A stretch of DNA of 41,002 nt from Halobacteroidaceae bacterium (GCA_003554585.1 PWGV01000102.1:1-41002), one strand, 5' to 3'; shown: positions 18,554 to 27,404, counted from the first letter of the stretch. The notes: generated by a model not told the origin, from the letters alone. Program-made: numbers and translations.

Positions 18554-19759
18554 ATGAAAAAGGAGAACTCCAAGGGAACTAACTTTTGGCTAAAACTTTA
18601 CATTGCTCTGGTGGCAGTTGCGGGAATAGCTGCCCTGATAATAATTCTTATGTATCCCCTACCAACAATCAGCATCTGGGAAATAATTTTCCTTATGGGG
18701 TTAAACCTTACCTTTTCTTTCTTCCAGGTAACCCTTCCTTCGGGAATGTCCATCAGCCTCAGCTTTCCCATTACCATGGGGATATTCCTTCTGTTCGGAC
18801 CTGCTCCCGCGATAATAACCCTGATTCCGGGCCTTGTCATCCACTCCCTTCGCCGGGCAACTCCCTGGAGGCTGCCCTTTAACATCGGCCAGGTTTCTTT
18901 AAGTTTAATCCTGGCCAGTTCAGTTTTCCGGATTTACGGGGATTTTCCTGCCACTTTCAGCCTGCAGGATCACCTCTTCCTGATGCTAGGCGTTCTTTTC
19001 CTTTTTGATACTTTCAGCAATGCGCTGGTTTGTGGGGCGTTAGTCCTTCAGGGCAGAGGAAACTTTTTCAAACTCTTTTTCTCCAGTTTGATTTCAGACG
19101 TAATAAAAATAATCCCCATCTATTATACAATCGGGATAATCTTCACCCTGGTTTATCAGCAGGAAGGCATCCTAGGAGGGTTTTTAGTATCCCTTCCTTT
19201 AATCAGCGTCTACTTCATCCTCCGCGACCAGCAATTAATAAAAGAAAGCCAGGAGAAAGCCCTGGTTGACTCTCTAACCAATCTATACAACCGGAGATAT
19301 ATTGAAAACTGGTTTTCTAAAAACCTTCCCCAAATAAACCAGAGGTGTGGCGAGCTCTCTGTTCTTCTGCTCGATATCGACAATTTTAAACAGGTCAACG
19401 ACAATTACGGACACCAGGTAGGAGATTTTGTACTGAGGTTTGTTTCTCGCAGGATAGAAAATTCAGTGCGGGATTCTGATATTGTTGCCCGGTACGGCGG
19501 AGAAGAATTTATTATCCTCCTGCCCGACACTCCACCAGAAATCGCCTCCCAGGTGGGAGAGCGGATCCGGGAAAATATTGCAGGCCACCCCTGTGAAACC
19601 AGCTGGGGAAAAATCTATCTTACCGTTTCCATCGGGATGGCCTCTTTAAGGGGTCAGGATGAGGATAAGAAAAACAAGGAGGAGCTAATCAGGCAGGCGG
19701 ATAACGCAGCCTATCTCGCCAAGTTCCAGGGAAAAAACCAGGTTTGTTCCTATCAGTAA
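18554..19759 (+). CDS. membrane diguanylate cyclase (GGDEF)
   Basis: Makes the second messenger cyclic di-GMP. 401 residues: an N-terminal membrane sensor of about seven or eight helices (12-225), a short linker, and a GGDEF domain (about 235-400). The active-site GGEEF is at 315-319, and an RxxD inhibitory site (RDSD, 306-309) lies five residues before it, so product inhibition is expected. LTNLYNRRY and FKQVNDNYGH are also present. The ATG has GAGG 10 nt upstream. No partner EAL gene here, but an HD-GYP gene lies at 32983-34134. Confidence 0.93.
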   Translation: MKKENSKGTNFWLKLYIALVAVAGIAALIIILMYPLPTISIWEIIFLMGLNLTFSFFQVTLPSGMSISLSFPITMGIFLLFGPAPAIITLIPGLVIHSLRRATPWRLPFNIGQVSLSLILASSVFRIYGDFPATFSLQDHLFLMLGVLFLFDTFSNALVCGALVLQGRGNFFKLFFSSLISDVIKIIPIYYTIGIIFTLVYQQEGILGGFLVSLPLISVYFILRDQQLIKESQEKALVDSLTNLYNRRYIENWFSKNLPQINQRCGELSVLLLDIDNFKQVNDNYGHQVGDFVLRFVSRRIENSVRDSDIVARYGGEEFIILLPDTPPEIASQVGERIRENIAGHPCETSWGKIYLTVSIGMASLRGQDEDKKNKEELIRQADNAAYLAKFQGKNQVCSYQ

Positions 19760-19771
19760 AAACACCAATGT

Positions 19772-19800
19772 AAAACCCTGCCCGGGCGGCAGGGTTTTTT
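19772..19800. terminator. bidirectional terminator between the cyclase gene and hbd
   Basis: Stem CCCTGCC (19776-19782) with GGCAGGG (19788-19794), 5-nt loop, T6 on the plus strand and TTTTA on the minus strand. It lies between two convergent genes. Confidence 0.85.
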
Positions 19801-19804
19801 GTTT

Positions 19805-20650
19805 TTAGCTGTAAGAATAAAAGCCCTGTTTGCTCTTCCTTCCCAGCTCTCCTTTGCCAACTTTTTCTTCCAGGATTGGTGCCGGCCGGTATTTATCGTC
19901 ACCCAGGTTTTCATGCAGGGACTTCATTATCGCCAGGCAGACATCAAGGCCAATCAGGTCGGCCAGACCCAGGGGACCGATAGGATGATTTGCACCCAGT
20001 TCCATGCCCTTGTCAATGGCCTCCGCGGAGGCTACCTTTTCTCCATAGAGGAAGGCTGCTTCATTAATCATGGGGATTAAAAGGCGGTTAACTACAAAAC
20101 CCGGCCTGTCCTTAACCTCGATGGGACGTTTATCCAGGTTCTGAGCGACCTCCTTAATGGTATTTACAGTTTCTGTTGAAGTATCCTCACCTTTTACTAC
20201 CTCCACCAGTTTCATCACCGGGACAGGGTTAAAAAAGTGCATTCCCACAACTTTATCCGGCCGCCTTGTTGCCCGCCCCAGTTCAGTTATGGAGAGGGAA
20301 GAGGTATTTGTAGCGAGGATAACCTCCGCTCTACAGATAGCATCCAGTTCGTTAAATATATCCTTTTTAATTTCCAGGTCCTCGATGGCCGCTTCAATTA
20401 CCAAGTCAGCAACCTGCAGGTCATTCAAAGCTGTGGATCCGCTAATCAGGGAGAGTGCTCTCTCTTTTTCTTCTTCAGTGAGCCTTTCCTTGGCCACGCT
20501 TCTTTCCAGCTGTTTATCTATTCTCTGCATCCCATTTTTCAAAGTTTCTTCCTCGATGTCGATTATTATCACCTGGTAACCCTTAAGGGCCAGAATCTGG
20601 GCAATGCCGCTTCCCATTATCCCGGAGCCAATAATCCCAATTTTTTGCAT
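19805..20650 (-). CDS. hbd: 3-hydroxybutyryl-CoA dehydrogenase
   Basis: NAD(P)-dependent interconversion of acetoacetyl-CoA and 3-hydroxybutyryl-CoA, part of the butyrate branch. 281 residues. The Rossmann motif GSGIMG is at 8-13 and catalytic S117, H138 and N188 are in the expected positions (NTSS, MHFFNP, VVNR). The ATG at 20650 has AAAGGAGGT upstream. It is the last gene of the lysine-fermentation operon, where crotonyl-CoA from the Kal step enters this pathway, although no crotonase or butyryl-CoA dehydrogenase is in the window. Confidence 0.93.
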   Translation of the reverse strand: MQKIGIIGSGIMGSGIAQILALKGYQVIIIDIEEETLKNGMQRIDKQLERSVAKERLTEEEKERALSLISGSTALNDLQVADLVIEAAIEDLEIKKDIFNELDAICRAEVILATNTSSLSITELGRATRRPDKVVGMHFFNPVPVMKLVEVVKGEDTSTETVNTIKEVAQNLDKRPIEVKDRPGFVVNRLLIPMINEAAFLYGEKVASAEAIDKGMELGANHPIGPLGLADLIGLDVCLAIMKSLHENLGDDKYRPAPILEEKVGKGELGRKSKQGFYSYS

Positions 20651-20665
20651 GCAAATCTACCTCCT

Positions 20666-21478
20666 TTAAGTCATCCTGAGTATTTGCCGCGCTTCTGCAG
20701 GAGTTGCAACCTCTCTCCCAAGCTCCCCGGCCAGCCGGGCTATCCTCGACACCAGTTGAGCATTGCTTTCTGCGAGAACACCCCGATGATAGAAAATATT
20801 ATCCTCAAAACCAACCCGGACATGTCCCCCCATTACCAAGGCAGCGGTGCCCAGGGTTAATTCATGCCTGCCAATTCCAGCCACACTCCAGGTGCTTTCT
20901 TCAGGCAGGGATTCTGTCAGGTAAACAAGATCCCTCACTCCGGCGGGAATTCCACCGGGAACGCCCATGACCAGGTCAAAATGAAGGGGCATTTCCAGTA
21001 ATCCCTTGCGGACAAAAAAAAGGGCATTCTTGATCATTCCGGGTTCAAAAACCTCGATTTCCGGCTTTACTCCCTTTTCCTGCATCCGCCGGGCCAAGGC
21101 CTCAATATAGTCCGGGGGGTTGAAGAAAACATCGCGACCAAAGTTAACCGTTCCTGTAGTCAGGGTGGCCATTTCCGGGGCCAGGTCGAGGGGGGCAATC
21201 CTTTCTTCCAGGGGCATGCCCACCGCTCCTCCGGTGGAGAACTGGATTATCGCATCTGTCCGTTCTTTAACTAAATCCCGGGTCCGCCCAAAAACTGCAG
21301 GGTCCATGGTAGGTTTACCCTGATCATCTCTGACATGCAGGTGGATTATTGAAGCTCCTGCTTCCACCGCTTGCAGTGCAGATTGGGCAATTTCTTCGGG
21401 AGTTATGGGAAGATTGGGATTATCTTTTTTCGTTGTTTCCGCCCCGCAAACAGCACAGGTAATAATTAGTTTTTCCAA
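20666..21478 (-). CDS. kce: 3-keto-5-aminohexanoate cleavage enzyme
   Basis: Lysine-fermentation enzyme of the BKACE (DUF849) family: splits 3-keto-5-aminohexanoate with acetyl-CoA into acetoacetate and 3-aminobutyryl-CoA. 270 residues in a TIM barrel. The zinc ligands H46 and H48 (IIHLHVRD) and a glutamate (E225 in VGFEDN) are visible. The reading frame runs 42 codons further upstream, but the TTG at 21478 with AAAGGAG 9 nt before it gives the family N-terminus (EKLIITCAVCGAET). The specific Kce call rests on the kal and kam neighbours as well as on sequence. Confidence 0.9.
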   Translation of the reverse strand: MEKLIITCAVCGAETTKKDNPNLPITPEEIAQSALQAVEAGASIIHLHVRDDQGKPTMDPAVFGRTRDLVKERTDAIIQFSTGGAVGMPLEERIAPLDLAPEMATLTTGTVNFGRDVFFNPPDYIEALARRMQEKGVKPEIEVFEPGMIKNALFFVRKGLLEMPLHFDLVMGVPGGIPAGVRDLVYLTESLPEESTWSVAGIGRHELTLGTAALVMGGHVRVGFEDNIFYHRGVLAESNAQLVSRIARLAGELGREVATPAEARQILRMT

Positions 21479-21482
21479 GTTC

Positions 21483-21872
21483 TCAATCTCCTTTCCTCTG
21501 CCGCTCCCGGGGAACCACGCAGATTCCCCTGGCCCTGGCCACGAGAACTGGTTCTTGCAGGACCCTGGCTGCAGAATCATGTTCCCCCTCCGGGTCGGGA
21601 GCAATTACCTTGAAAGCCTCAAATTCCATCTGCCGCGAAGTATTGCCCACCCGGGTAATCTTGCCCCGGGCTTCAATGTAATCTCCCGCATAAACAGGAG
21701 CTTTAAATTCAACATTTTCGTAGGTCAAAAACAACCCCTCGTCACCGTCATTTCGGATTAAAAGTTCAGTTGCCACATCACCGAATAGTTGCATTAGGCG
21801 CCCTCCATCAACGAGATTTCCCGCATAATGGGCATCGGCCTGGGACATTCTCAGTCGAATGATGTTTTCCAC
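21483..21872 (-). CDS. kal: 3-aminobutyryl-CoA ammonia lyase
   Basis: Removes ammonia from 3-aminobutyryl-CoA to give crotonyl-CoA in lysine fermentation. A single hot-dog domain of 129 residues, with the helix region [25 protein letters not shown] followed by beta strands (here split: [11 protein letters not shown], then a helix, then [10 protein letters not shown]). Start is GTG at 21872 with GGGAGGGGG upstream. It lies between kamE and kce with 4- and 17-bp spacing, so it is in the same transcript. Confidence 0.88.
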   Translation of the reverse strand: MENIIRLRMSQADAHYAGNLVDGGRLMQLFGDVATELLIRNDGDEGLFLTYENVEFKAPVYAGDYIEARGKITRVGNTSRQMEFEAFKVIAPDPEGEHDSAARVLQEPVLVARARGICVVPRERQRKGD

Positions 21873-21889
21873 TTTTTCCCCCTCCTTCG

Positions 21890-22657
21890 CTATTCACCTG
21901 ATTTTCCAGAATCACTGCGCTTGCGGCGGTAAATTTCCTGGGCGATGTAGGTAGCTACTTCGGGAGGAAGGGTTCCCGGCCCGAAGCCAGCATCAAAGCC
22001 GAGTTCCAGGGCCATTTCGTGAGAAATTCTCGGGCCACCAACAATCAATAAGAACCTTTCCCGCAGTCCCTCTGCCTCCAGGAGTTCAACCAGGTTGGTC
22101 AGGTTTTCCAGGTGGACGTTTTTCTGGGTGACTACCTGGGAAACCAGGATTACGTCGGCTTCAACTTCAACCGCGTGGGAAATCAAATCTACATTGGGAA
22201 CCTGGCTGCCCAGGTTATGAGCGTGAAACTGGGGGTACCTTTCCAGGCCATATTCACCCGCGTAACCCTTCATATTCATAATCGCATCCAACCCCACGGT
22301 GTGAGCGTCGGTTCCAGTGCAGGCTCCGACCACAACCAGTGGCGGGCCAATTCGCTCCTCGATAAACCGGTTAATTTCATAGTAGTCCATGGCTTCAACT
22401 TCCACCTGGGATATTTGGAGCTGGGTAAGGTCAACATAAGCAGGGCAGCGACCGTAAACGATGTAATAGGAAAAGCCCTGTCCCAGATCCCGGGAAAACG
22501 CGACTTCAACTTCTTCCAAACCCATTTTTCCCGCCAGGATCCGGGCTGCTTCATCTCCCTTGGGCCCGTGCTCAACTGGCAGGGAAAAACTCACCTGGAT
22601 CATCCCATCATTAAAAGTATCTCCATAGGCCCTGATCCTTTTTTCGTCAATCTGCAT
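21890..22657 (-). CDS. kamE: lysine 5,6-aminomutase beta subunit
   Basis: Cobalamin-binding small subunit of the PLP- and adenosylcobalamin-dependent enzyme that moves the terminal amino group of D-lysine or L-beta-lysine. 255 residues. The base-off B12 motif D117-x-H119-x-x-G122 is in GTDAHTVG, and K130 (NMKGYAG) matches the lysine that holds PLP: the His-to-Lys distance of 11 equals that in the Clostridium sticklandii enzyme. It overlaps the end of kamD by 11 bp. Confidence 0.95.
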   Translation of the reverse strand: MQIDEKRIRAYGDTFNDGMIQVSFSLPVEHGPKGDEAARILAGKMGLEEVEVAFSRDLGQGFSYYIVYGRCPAYVDLTQLQISQVEVEAMDYYEINRFIEERIGPPLVVVGACTGTDAHTVGLDAIMNMKGYAGEYGLERYPQFHAHNLGSQVPNVDLISHAVEVEADVILVSQVVTQKNVHLENLTNLVELLEAEGLRERFLLIVGGPRISHEMALELGFDAGFGPGTLPPEVATYIAQEIYRRKRSDSGKSGE

Positions 22658-24221
22658 TGGGGGATCCCTCCCTTTCTCCGGCCATTTCTTCCATGAAGGG
22701 ATTAAAGTAATTTTCTTCTTTTTCTACAACCCCTTCCAGTCCTTTACCCCCGTAAGGTGAGCGGGATATCCCGCCAAACCAGCCCTCGTTGATTGCCCGG
22801 GGCAGACCGATTCCAGATATTTTTTCCAGCATTTCCAGGGCCTCATCCAGGACCTGCTGGGCCCTTTTTTGGATTCTTCCTCCTGGCTTGAAAAAGATTT
22901 CCTCACCCAGGTGCCGGGCATTATTCATAATATAGCGGGCATTATCAATTGCCATCGCTCTATCGTGGATATGGGGGGTATGAATGGCTTCAGTTAGCAT
23001 ACCCAGGAGCTGAATCTCCTGGCCGGTAACCACCCCGGCCAGGTTAAACATCCCGTCTACTAGATGAGTCTTGAAAATATCACCCGTCATGTATTTGGTA
23101 GGCGGCATATATTTCAGGGGAGCATCCGGGAAAATTTCCCGGGCCATCTGGGCCTGGGCTACTTCCAGAAGCCAGCCATCCTCTTTTTCCGGGTCAAGTT
23201 CAAAGGCGTGCCCCAGACCCAGTTGTTCATTGGCCAGGCCCGACCTCAAGCCCAGCTGTTCGTTAATGAACTGGGAGGCCAGGACGGTATGGGCTGCCTC
23301 ATAGGGATCAGCAGTTGTCAGGTAATTATCCTCCCCGGTATTGATAATTATGCCGGCGTATCCATTGATCATCCGCGAAAAGTGCTGGTCGATAAAAGTT
23401 CTCTGCATGTTAATATCCCGGAAAAGTATTCCGTACATGGCGTCGTTAAGCATCATATCCAGCCTCTCCAGGGCCCCCATGGCAGCAATTTCCGGCATGG
23501 CCAGGCCCGAACAGTAGTTTACAAGGTAGATGTAACGGCCGACCTCTTCCCCGATTTCATCAAGGCCCTGGCGCATAATCCGAAAGTTTTCCTGGGTAGC
23601 AAAAGTCCCTCCAAAACCTTCTCTGGTTGCTCCGTACGGGACATAGTCCAGGAGGCTCTGGGCTGTAGAGCGGATTACCGCTACAATGTCGGCTCCCTGT
23701 TCAGCCGCTGATTTTGCCTGGATTACATCCTCGTAAATATCACCGGTAGCGACAATAACATAAAGCAGGGGTTTGGGACCGGTACCCAGGGTTTCTAAAA
23801 ATTTAGCTCTCCGGCGCCTTTGGTCCCTTATCCATTCCAGACCTTCCCGGACATGGGGCTCTAGGGCCCGGCGGATTTCTTCATCGCCGTAGAGGGGTTG
23901 ATCCAGAAGGTCCATTTTTCCATCCGCGACCTCCCGGGCAATCTCCTGGGGATTTTTGCCCGTTGCCAGAATTGCCCGCCCCATCCAATGGGCCACCCCG
24001 CAGGGTAAAGCTTGGGCCCCCTGAAGCTTTTCCACCAGAACGTTGGGCAGGGGAATTTCTGCTTCGTCAATTCCGTCAACTCCAAGGAGGCGAAGAATTG
24101 TTCTTTCCACGGCAACCGTGGTCCTGGGCTTTATCTCTCCCATTACTCCTTCCGCAACCGAGGCCGCCGCCATACGGGCCCGTTCTATTTTTTCCTGCTC
24201 TAAATTTAGTTTTTTCTCCAA
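22647..24221 (-). CDS. kamD: lysine 5,6-aminomutase alpha subunit
   Basis: Large subunit of lysine 5,6-aminomutase, forming the TIM barrel that binds PLP phosphate and the adenosyl group. 524 residues, close to the known size of about 516. Conserved blocks include PYGATREGFGGT, VNYCSGLAMPE and INTGEDNYLTTADP. The frame is open 24 codons further upstream, but the TTG at 24221 with GAGGAGG 8 nt before it is preferred. It follows the kamB-like gene by 19 bp and is coupled to kamE. Confidence 0.94.
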   Translation of the reverse strand: MEKKLNLEQEKIERARMAAASVAEGVMGEIKPRTTVAVERTILRLLGVDGIDEAEIPLPNVLVEKLQGAQALPCGVAHWMGRAILATGKNPQEIAREVADGKMDLLDQPLYGDEEIRRALEPHVREGLEWIRDQRRRRAKFLETLGTGPKPLLYVIVATGDIYEDVIQAKSAAEQGADIVAVIRSTAQSLLDYVPYGATREGFGGTFATQENFRIMRQGLDEIGEEVGRYIYLVNYCSGLAMPEIAAMGALERLDMMLNDAMYGILFRDINMQRTFIDQHFSRMINGYAGIIINTGEDNYLTTADPYEAAHTVLASQFINEQLGLRSGLANEQLGLGHAFELDPEKEDGWLLEVAQAQMAREIFPDAPLKYMPPTKYMTGDIFKTHLVDGMFNLAGVVTGQEIQLLGMLTEAIHTPHIHDRAMAIDNARYIMNNARHLGEEIFFKPGGRIQKRAQQVLDEALEMLEKISGIGLPRAINEGWFGGISRSPYGGKGLEGVVEKEENYFNPFMEEMAGEREGSPNAD

Positions 24222-24240
24222 GTCCGATACCTCCTCTTGG

Positions 24241-25302
24241 TTAAACCAAGCAAAGTTTTTCTTTTCCCCACCAGCCGATTCCTGCAACCACATCGAGAAT
24301 AGGAAGATCTGTTATTTCTGCAGCAAGATATCCAATCAATTCTTCGGGGTCAAAAAAATAGTGTTCCGGTGCAGTCGGGTTTACCGTCAAACCAACTACC
24401 CTGATTTCCTGCATTACTTCTATTCGTCCACCCCGGCTTCGGAATTTTTTCCAGAGCATGGGATTGTTAAAAACCTTCGTTCCATCCCTGATTACTATTG
24501 TCCCCGTTTCTAAAAAGCCAGGATTAAGGGCGACCTTTAAAATTTCGTCGGTGAGGGCACCGCCCAGGAAGATTTTCTGAACTCCCTCTTCTAATCGAGT
24601 TTCCAGGCGCGGCCCCAGCCCGAAACTCGTGGGGGATTCCAGGGAATACCAGTGTCCATCTTCACCCAAAAGGACTGCCCGGGAATGTTCCAGCTCAGCC
24701 TCGGCTCTCTCGACCAGGAATTTCTCTTCCAGGGGAGGCAGGCGCAGTGTTTCCAGGCGGAAGGCAGTTTTACGGACGATATTGTGATAACTCCGGCTCA
24801 GAGAAGCCCCGGTGGCAACAATGGTCCCATCGGAAACTGAAGGAGAGGCCGAAAGCACTCTATTGATAGCACCATCAAGTAAAGTCAGGTCAGTTCTCTC
24901 CGTAAGGAGATCAACCACGTATTTTAACTGTTTTTGGGTCCGGGGTCCCACGAGTTCAACATTGCCGGCCCTTCGGACTTCATATATAAACACTTCCCCC
25001 AGCGGTGTAAAAATATTTGTGGAAACAACCGGGCGGAGCAGGGCCCGGGATCCTTTTAAGGCATCCTCAGCTGTAACGACAAGGGTTCCGGGCTGGACTT
25101 CAATTTTTGGTTTCTCCTGGCGGGTCAGGATATCTTCCTTCTCCCCATCCCTTCCCATGGAGGCAATTCCGACCCGAAAACCATCTTTAATGGCCTGGTT
25201 TAAGACCATATTCATGGTTACAGTTTTGCCCACGTTCTTGGTTAACCCAATTATTGCCACCGAGCGCAAATTGAACTTTACTATTAGATCCATCAGGCGC
25301 AT
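24241..25302 (-). CDS. kamB: P-loop protein of the kam cluster, KamB-like (aminomutase reactivase subunit)
   Basis: Protein of about 353 residues with a Walker A-like loop GLTKNVGKT at 19-27 near the N-terminus. Its position directly before kamD/kamE fits KamB, a proposed component of the system that reactivates B12-inactivated aminomutase. The usual partner KamC (a MutS-like ATPase) is absent. The start is uncertain: ATG at 25302 is preceded by GGTGAT, which matches the Shine-Dalgarno extension; ATGs at 25314 and 25380 have no clear site. The C-terminal half contains DGTKVF and a long ordered region but no other motif I can name. Identity is from context plus P-loop, not from a tested function. 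Confidence 0.75.
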   Translation of the reverse strand: MRLMDLIVKFNLRSVAIIGLTKNVGKTVTMNMVLNQAIKDGFRVGIASMGRDGEKEDILTRQEKPKIEVQPGTLVVTAEDALKGSRALLRPVVSTNIFTPLGEVFIYEVRRAGNVELVGPRTQKQLKYVVDLLTERTDLTLLDGAINRVLSASPSVSDGTIVATGASLSRSYHNIVRKTAFRLETLRLPPLEEKFLVERAEAELEHSRAVLLGEDGHWYSLESPTSFGLGPRLETRLEEGVQKIFLGGALTDEILKVALNPGFLETGTIVIRDGTKVFNNPMLWKKFRSRGGRIEVMQEIRVVGLTVNPTAPEHYFFDPEELIGYLAAEITDLPILDVVAGIGWWGKEKLCLV

Positions 25303-25444
25303 ATTATCACCCATATTTCTTTTTTTGCCTATATTATGTCTTCTTGCCGGGAAAGAAAGTTCCTTCACCTGTAAGGACATTTAGCACCATTTTCGGGTAA
25401 TATTTAAACCTGAAATAGAATTAAACTGAAATGTCGTCTCCATG

Positions 25445-25460
25445 CGCAGAATTACTGCCA
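25445..25460 (-). promoter_or_regulatory. possible sigma-54 promoter of the lysine-fermentation operon
   Basis: Minus-strand TGGCAG (25460-25455), 5 bp, CTGCG (25449-25445) keeps the essential GG and GC with 10 bp between them. It differs from the TGGCAC-N5-TTGCW consensus at the outer positions. It lies 140 bp before the chosen kamB start, and no sigma-A promoter is seen there. Confidence 0.4.
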
Positions 25461-25486
25461 ATGACTTTCGCTGACTGACTAAAAAC

Positions 25487-25534
25487 AAAAAAACCGGTAT
25501 TAAGAGGAAAAAAATTTTCCCTGTAAAAACGGTG
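25487..25534 (-). terminator. possible terminator after the PII-like gene
   Basis: Minus strand: ACCG and CGGT arms with partly paired A/T-rich stem between, then T7. The stem is imperfect and the loop long, so this is tentative. Confidence 0.35.
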
Positions 25535-25535
25535 C

Positions 25536-25868
25536 CTATTCCTCTTCAAGCATATGGACGATACCTGCCACCTTTTTAATATCAAGGACAAAAACAATCC
25601 CCGTTGCAGGTTTTTCTAGGTCACCAGCTCTAATTATAGCCTGCAGGATCTCATCCGTTTTATCCACGGGAACCAGGGTCAGGATCATCTCTTTTTCCGG
25701 TTCAATGGGAATTCCCAGGAAGGATTTCTGCTCGTGGATTCCCGTTCCCCGGGCAAAAACAACCGTTCCTCCCTCGGCTCCAGCTTCTTTTGAAGCTTTG
25801 ACAATCCTTTCTGCACAGCCTTTTTTCACAATGGTTACAATTAAATCAAAATCGATTTTCGCTTCCAA
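25536..25868 (-). CDS. PII-like signalling protein
   Basis: Small trimeric-type PII-superfamily protein of about 110 residues. It has the ferredoxin-like alternation: DLIVTIVKKG strand, helix, then a glycine-rich T-loop region (GTVVFARGTGIHEQ) and the C-terminal KPATGIVFVLDI strand typical of PII. The uridylylation Tyr of GlnB is absent. GTG at 25877 would sit on the ribosome binding site, so the TTG at 25868, 8 nt after AAAGGAG, is preferred. It nearly overlaps the end of the first DUF1538 gene. It probably regulates that transporter in response to a nucleotide or ion; this is inference. Confidence 0.8.
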   Translation of the reverse strand: MEAKIDFDLIVTIVKKGCAERIVKASKEAGAEGGTVVFARGTGIHEQKSFLGIPIEPEKEMILTLVPVDKTDEILQAIIRAGDLEKPATGIVFVLDIKKVAGIVHMLEEE

Positions 25869-25873
25869 CAAGC

Positions 25874-26581
25874 TCACTCCTTTCGCTCAAAAAACAGGCC
25901 AAGAATCATAACTGAAAGAATCGGGGCCAGGGCTACCAGAGCCACAAGTCCGAATCCATCAAGTATTGGATCTCTTCCTTCTGTAGCTCCTGCGATTCCC
26001 ACAACCAGGGCCATGACAAAAGTTACGATCATGGGCCCGGTAACAACAGCACCGGCATCAAAAGCGACGGCAATAAAAGTGGGTTTGGAGAAAAAGATTA
26101 AGATAATGGCCAGGATATAGCCCGGCAGGAGTAAATAATACAGGGGCCAGCCGAAGCTAACCCGGCCCATACCAAGGGCTACGAATAATCCAACCCCCAG
26201 GGATAATACCACCAGCATCAATTTTTCAGGTATGTATCCTGCTGAAGCCCTTTCCACTTGCCCACAAAGGACCCACACTGCCGGTTCGGCAATAGTTGCC
26301 AGTAAGCCGAACAAAAAGCCGAGCCCCATGAGTAAATAGGGTCTCTGCAAAGCAGCAAGGGCCGCTCCCATTTCCCGGGCCACGGGCATAAAGCCCACCT
26401 GGACTCCCCATAGGAAAAGAATCAATCCGGCTGCTGCCAGCCCTGTTCCGGTTAATACCTGGCGGACGAAACTCCAGGGTTTCCGGGCGTAAACCAGCTG
26501 GAAAAGCAGGAAAAAGACCACGAGAGGGGTCAGGGCCAATATAACTTCTCCAGTAATTGCCCACAGCCGGCTGAGGATCAT
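25874..26581 (-). CDS. DUF1538 membrane protein (downstream copy)
   Basis: Integral membrane protein of 235 residues with about seven hydrophobic segments. It carries the DUF1538 signature DAGAVVTGPMIVTFVMAL and ends in a polar ERKE tail. It is paired with the upstream DUF1538 protein through an ATGA overlap, so the two are made together, probably as a heteromer. I recall a DUF1538 pair (UmpAB) reported as a Na+(K+)/H+ antiporter in Halomonas; applying this here is inference. Confidence 0.85.
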   Translation of the reverse strand: MILSRLWAITGEVILALTPLVVFFLLFQLVYARKPWSFVRQVLTGTGLAAAGLILFLWGVQVGFMPVAREMGAALAALQRPYLLMGLGFLFGLLATIAEPAVWVLCGQVERASAGYIPEKLMLVVLSLGVGLFVALGMGRVSFGWPLYYLLLPGYILAIILIFFSKPTFIAVAFDAGAVVTGPMIVTFVMALVVGIAGATEGRDPILDGFGLVALVALAPILSVMILGLFFERKE

Positions 26582-27273
26582 TGGAACAACACCCCCAAAA
26601 GCATAATACCAAGGACCGGTCCCAGGGAAGCAAGTCCCATCAGGCCGAACGTATCACCCATTTCTGACCTGCGGGGCAATACCGAAGTTACTCCAAGGCC
26701 GATAGAAAGGATAAAAGGAACTGTCATGGGGCCCGTAGTAACTCCCCCCGCATCAAAGGCAATGGGCACAAAGTTGGCGGGAGTAAAAAAAGAAAATATT
26801 ATTATCACTGCATAACCAATGGCCAGGATGTAACCCATACTTATACCAAGGAATATCCGCAAAATGGCGAAGGCCAGAAATATTCCCAGGCTTATCCCCA
26901 CAACGCCGATTAGAAGGGTGTTGCTCAATTCCCCTCCTGTAACCAGGTCAACGTTCAAGGCCAGAACCTGCACACCGGGTTCGGCAACGGTTACCGAAAC
27001 CCCCAGGACAAAGGTAATTAAAAGGATTGAGACAATATTCCCTTTTTCCAGCATTTCTGCCCCAACCATTTCCCCCATGGCCAGGAGTCCAACTCTAACT
27101 CCCTGCAGAAAAAGGAATAAACCTATGGCCACCAGGAAAGCACCACCCAGAAAACGCACCAGGCTGGACAGGGGCAAATCGAGGAAAAAGGTATTCAATA
27201 TGGTTACGAAAAAAGTGATGGGCAAAATCGCCAGTCCAACCTCGCGTAAAACTTCCCTGCTTTCCTTTAACAA
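26578..27273 (-). CDS. DUF1538 membrane protein (upstream copy)
   Basis: 231 residues, about seven membrane segments, with the signature DAGGVTTGPMTVPFILSI, aligned in layout with the downstream DUF1538 protein. The two are likely the result of an old duplication. Start is TTG at 27273 with GAGG 9 nt upstream. First gene of the three-gene unit DUF1538-DUF1538-PII-like. Confidence 0.85.
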   Translation of the reverse strand: MLKESREVLREVGLAILPITFFVTILNTFFLDLPLSSLVRFLGGAFLVAIGLFLFLQGVRVGLLAMGEMVGAEMLEKGNIVSILLITFVLGVSVTVAEPGVQVLALNVDLVTGGELSNTLLIGVVGISLGIFLAFAILRIFLGISMGYILAIGYAVIIIFSFFTPANFVPIAFDAGGVTTGPMTVPFILSIGLGVTSVLPRRSEMGDTFGLMGLASLGPVLGIMLLGVLFQ

Positions 27274-27404
27274 AGAAATTCACCTCATTAGCCCTGATTA
27301 TTTTTTGCTGGTTAAGCCTTAATTTCCCTCTTATGATTAATTTTCTCACTTTAAACCCTTTTCCCTTCTTTATTTAACCCCTTTCCCCTAAGGTTCACCT
27401 AAAA

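Noticed and set aside
23064-23711. 215-codon plus-strand open frame inside kamD
   Set aside because: The minus-strand frame has all lysine aminomutase motifs; this frame is a shadow.
24812-25384. 190-codon plus-strand open frame opposite the kamB-like gene
   Set aside because: Ser/Arg-rich shadow translation without a start signal.
25303-25535. Cobalamin or lysine riboswitch before the B12-dependent kam operon
   Set aside because: No conserved B12 box or lysine riboswitch core, and little space after the candidate promoter.
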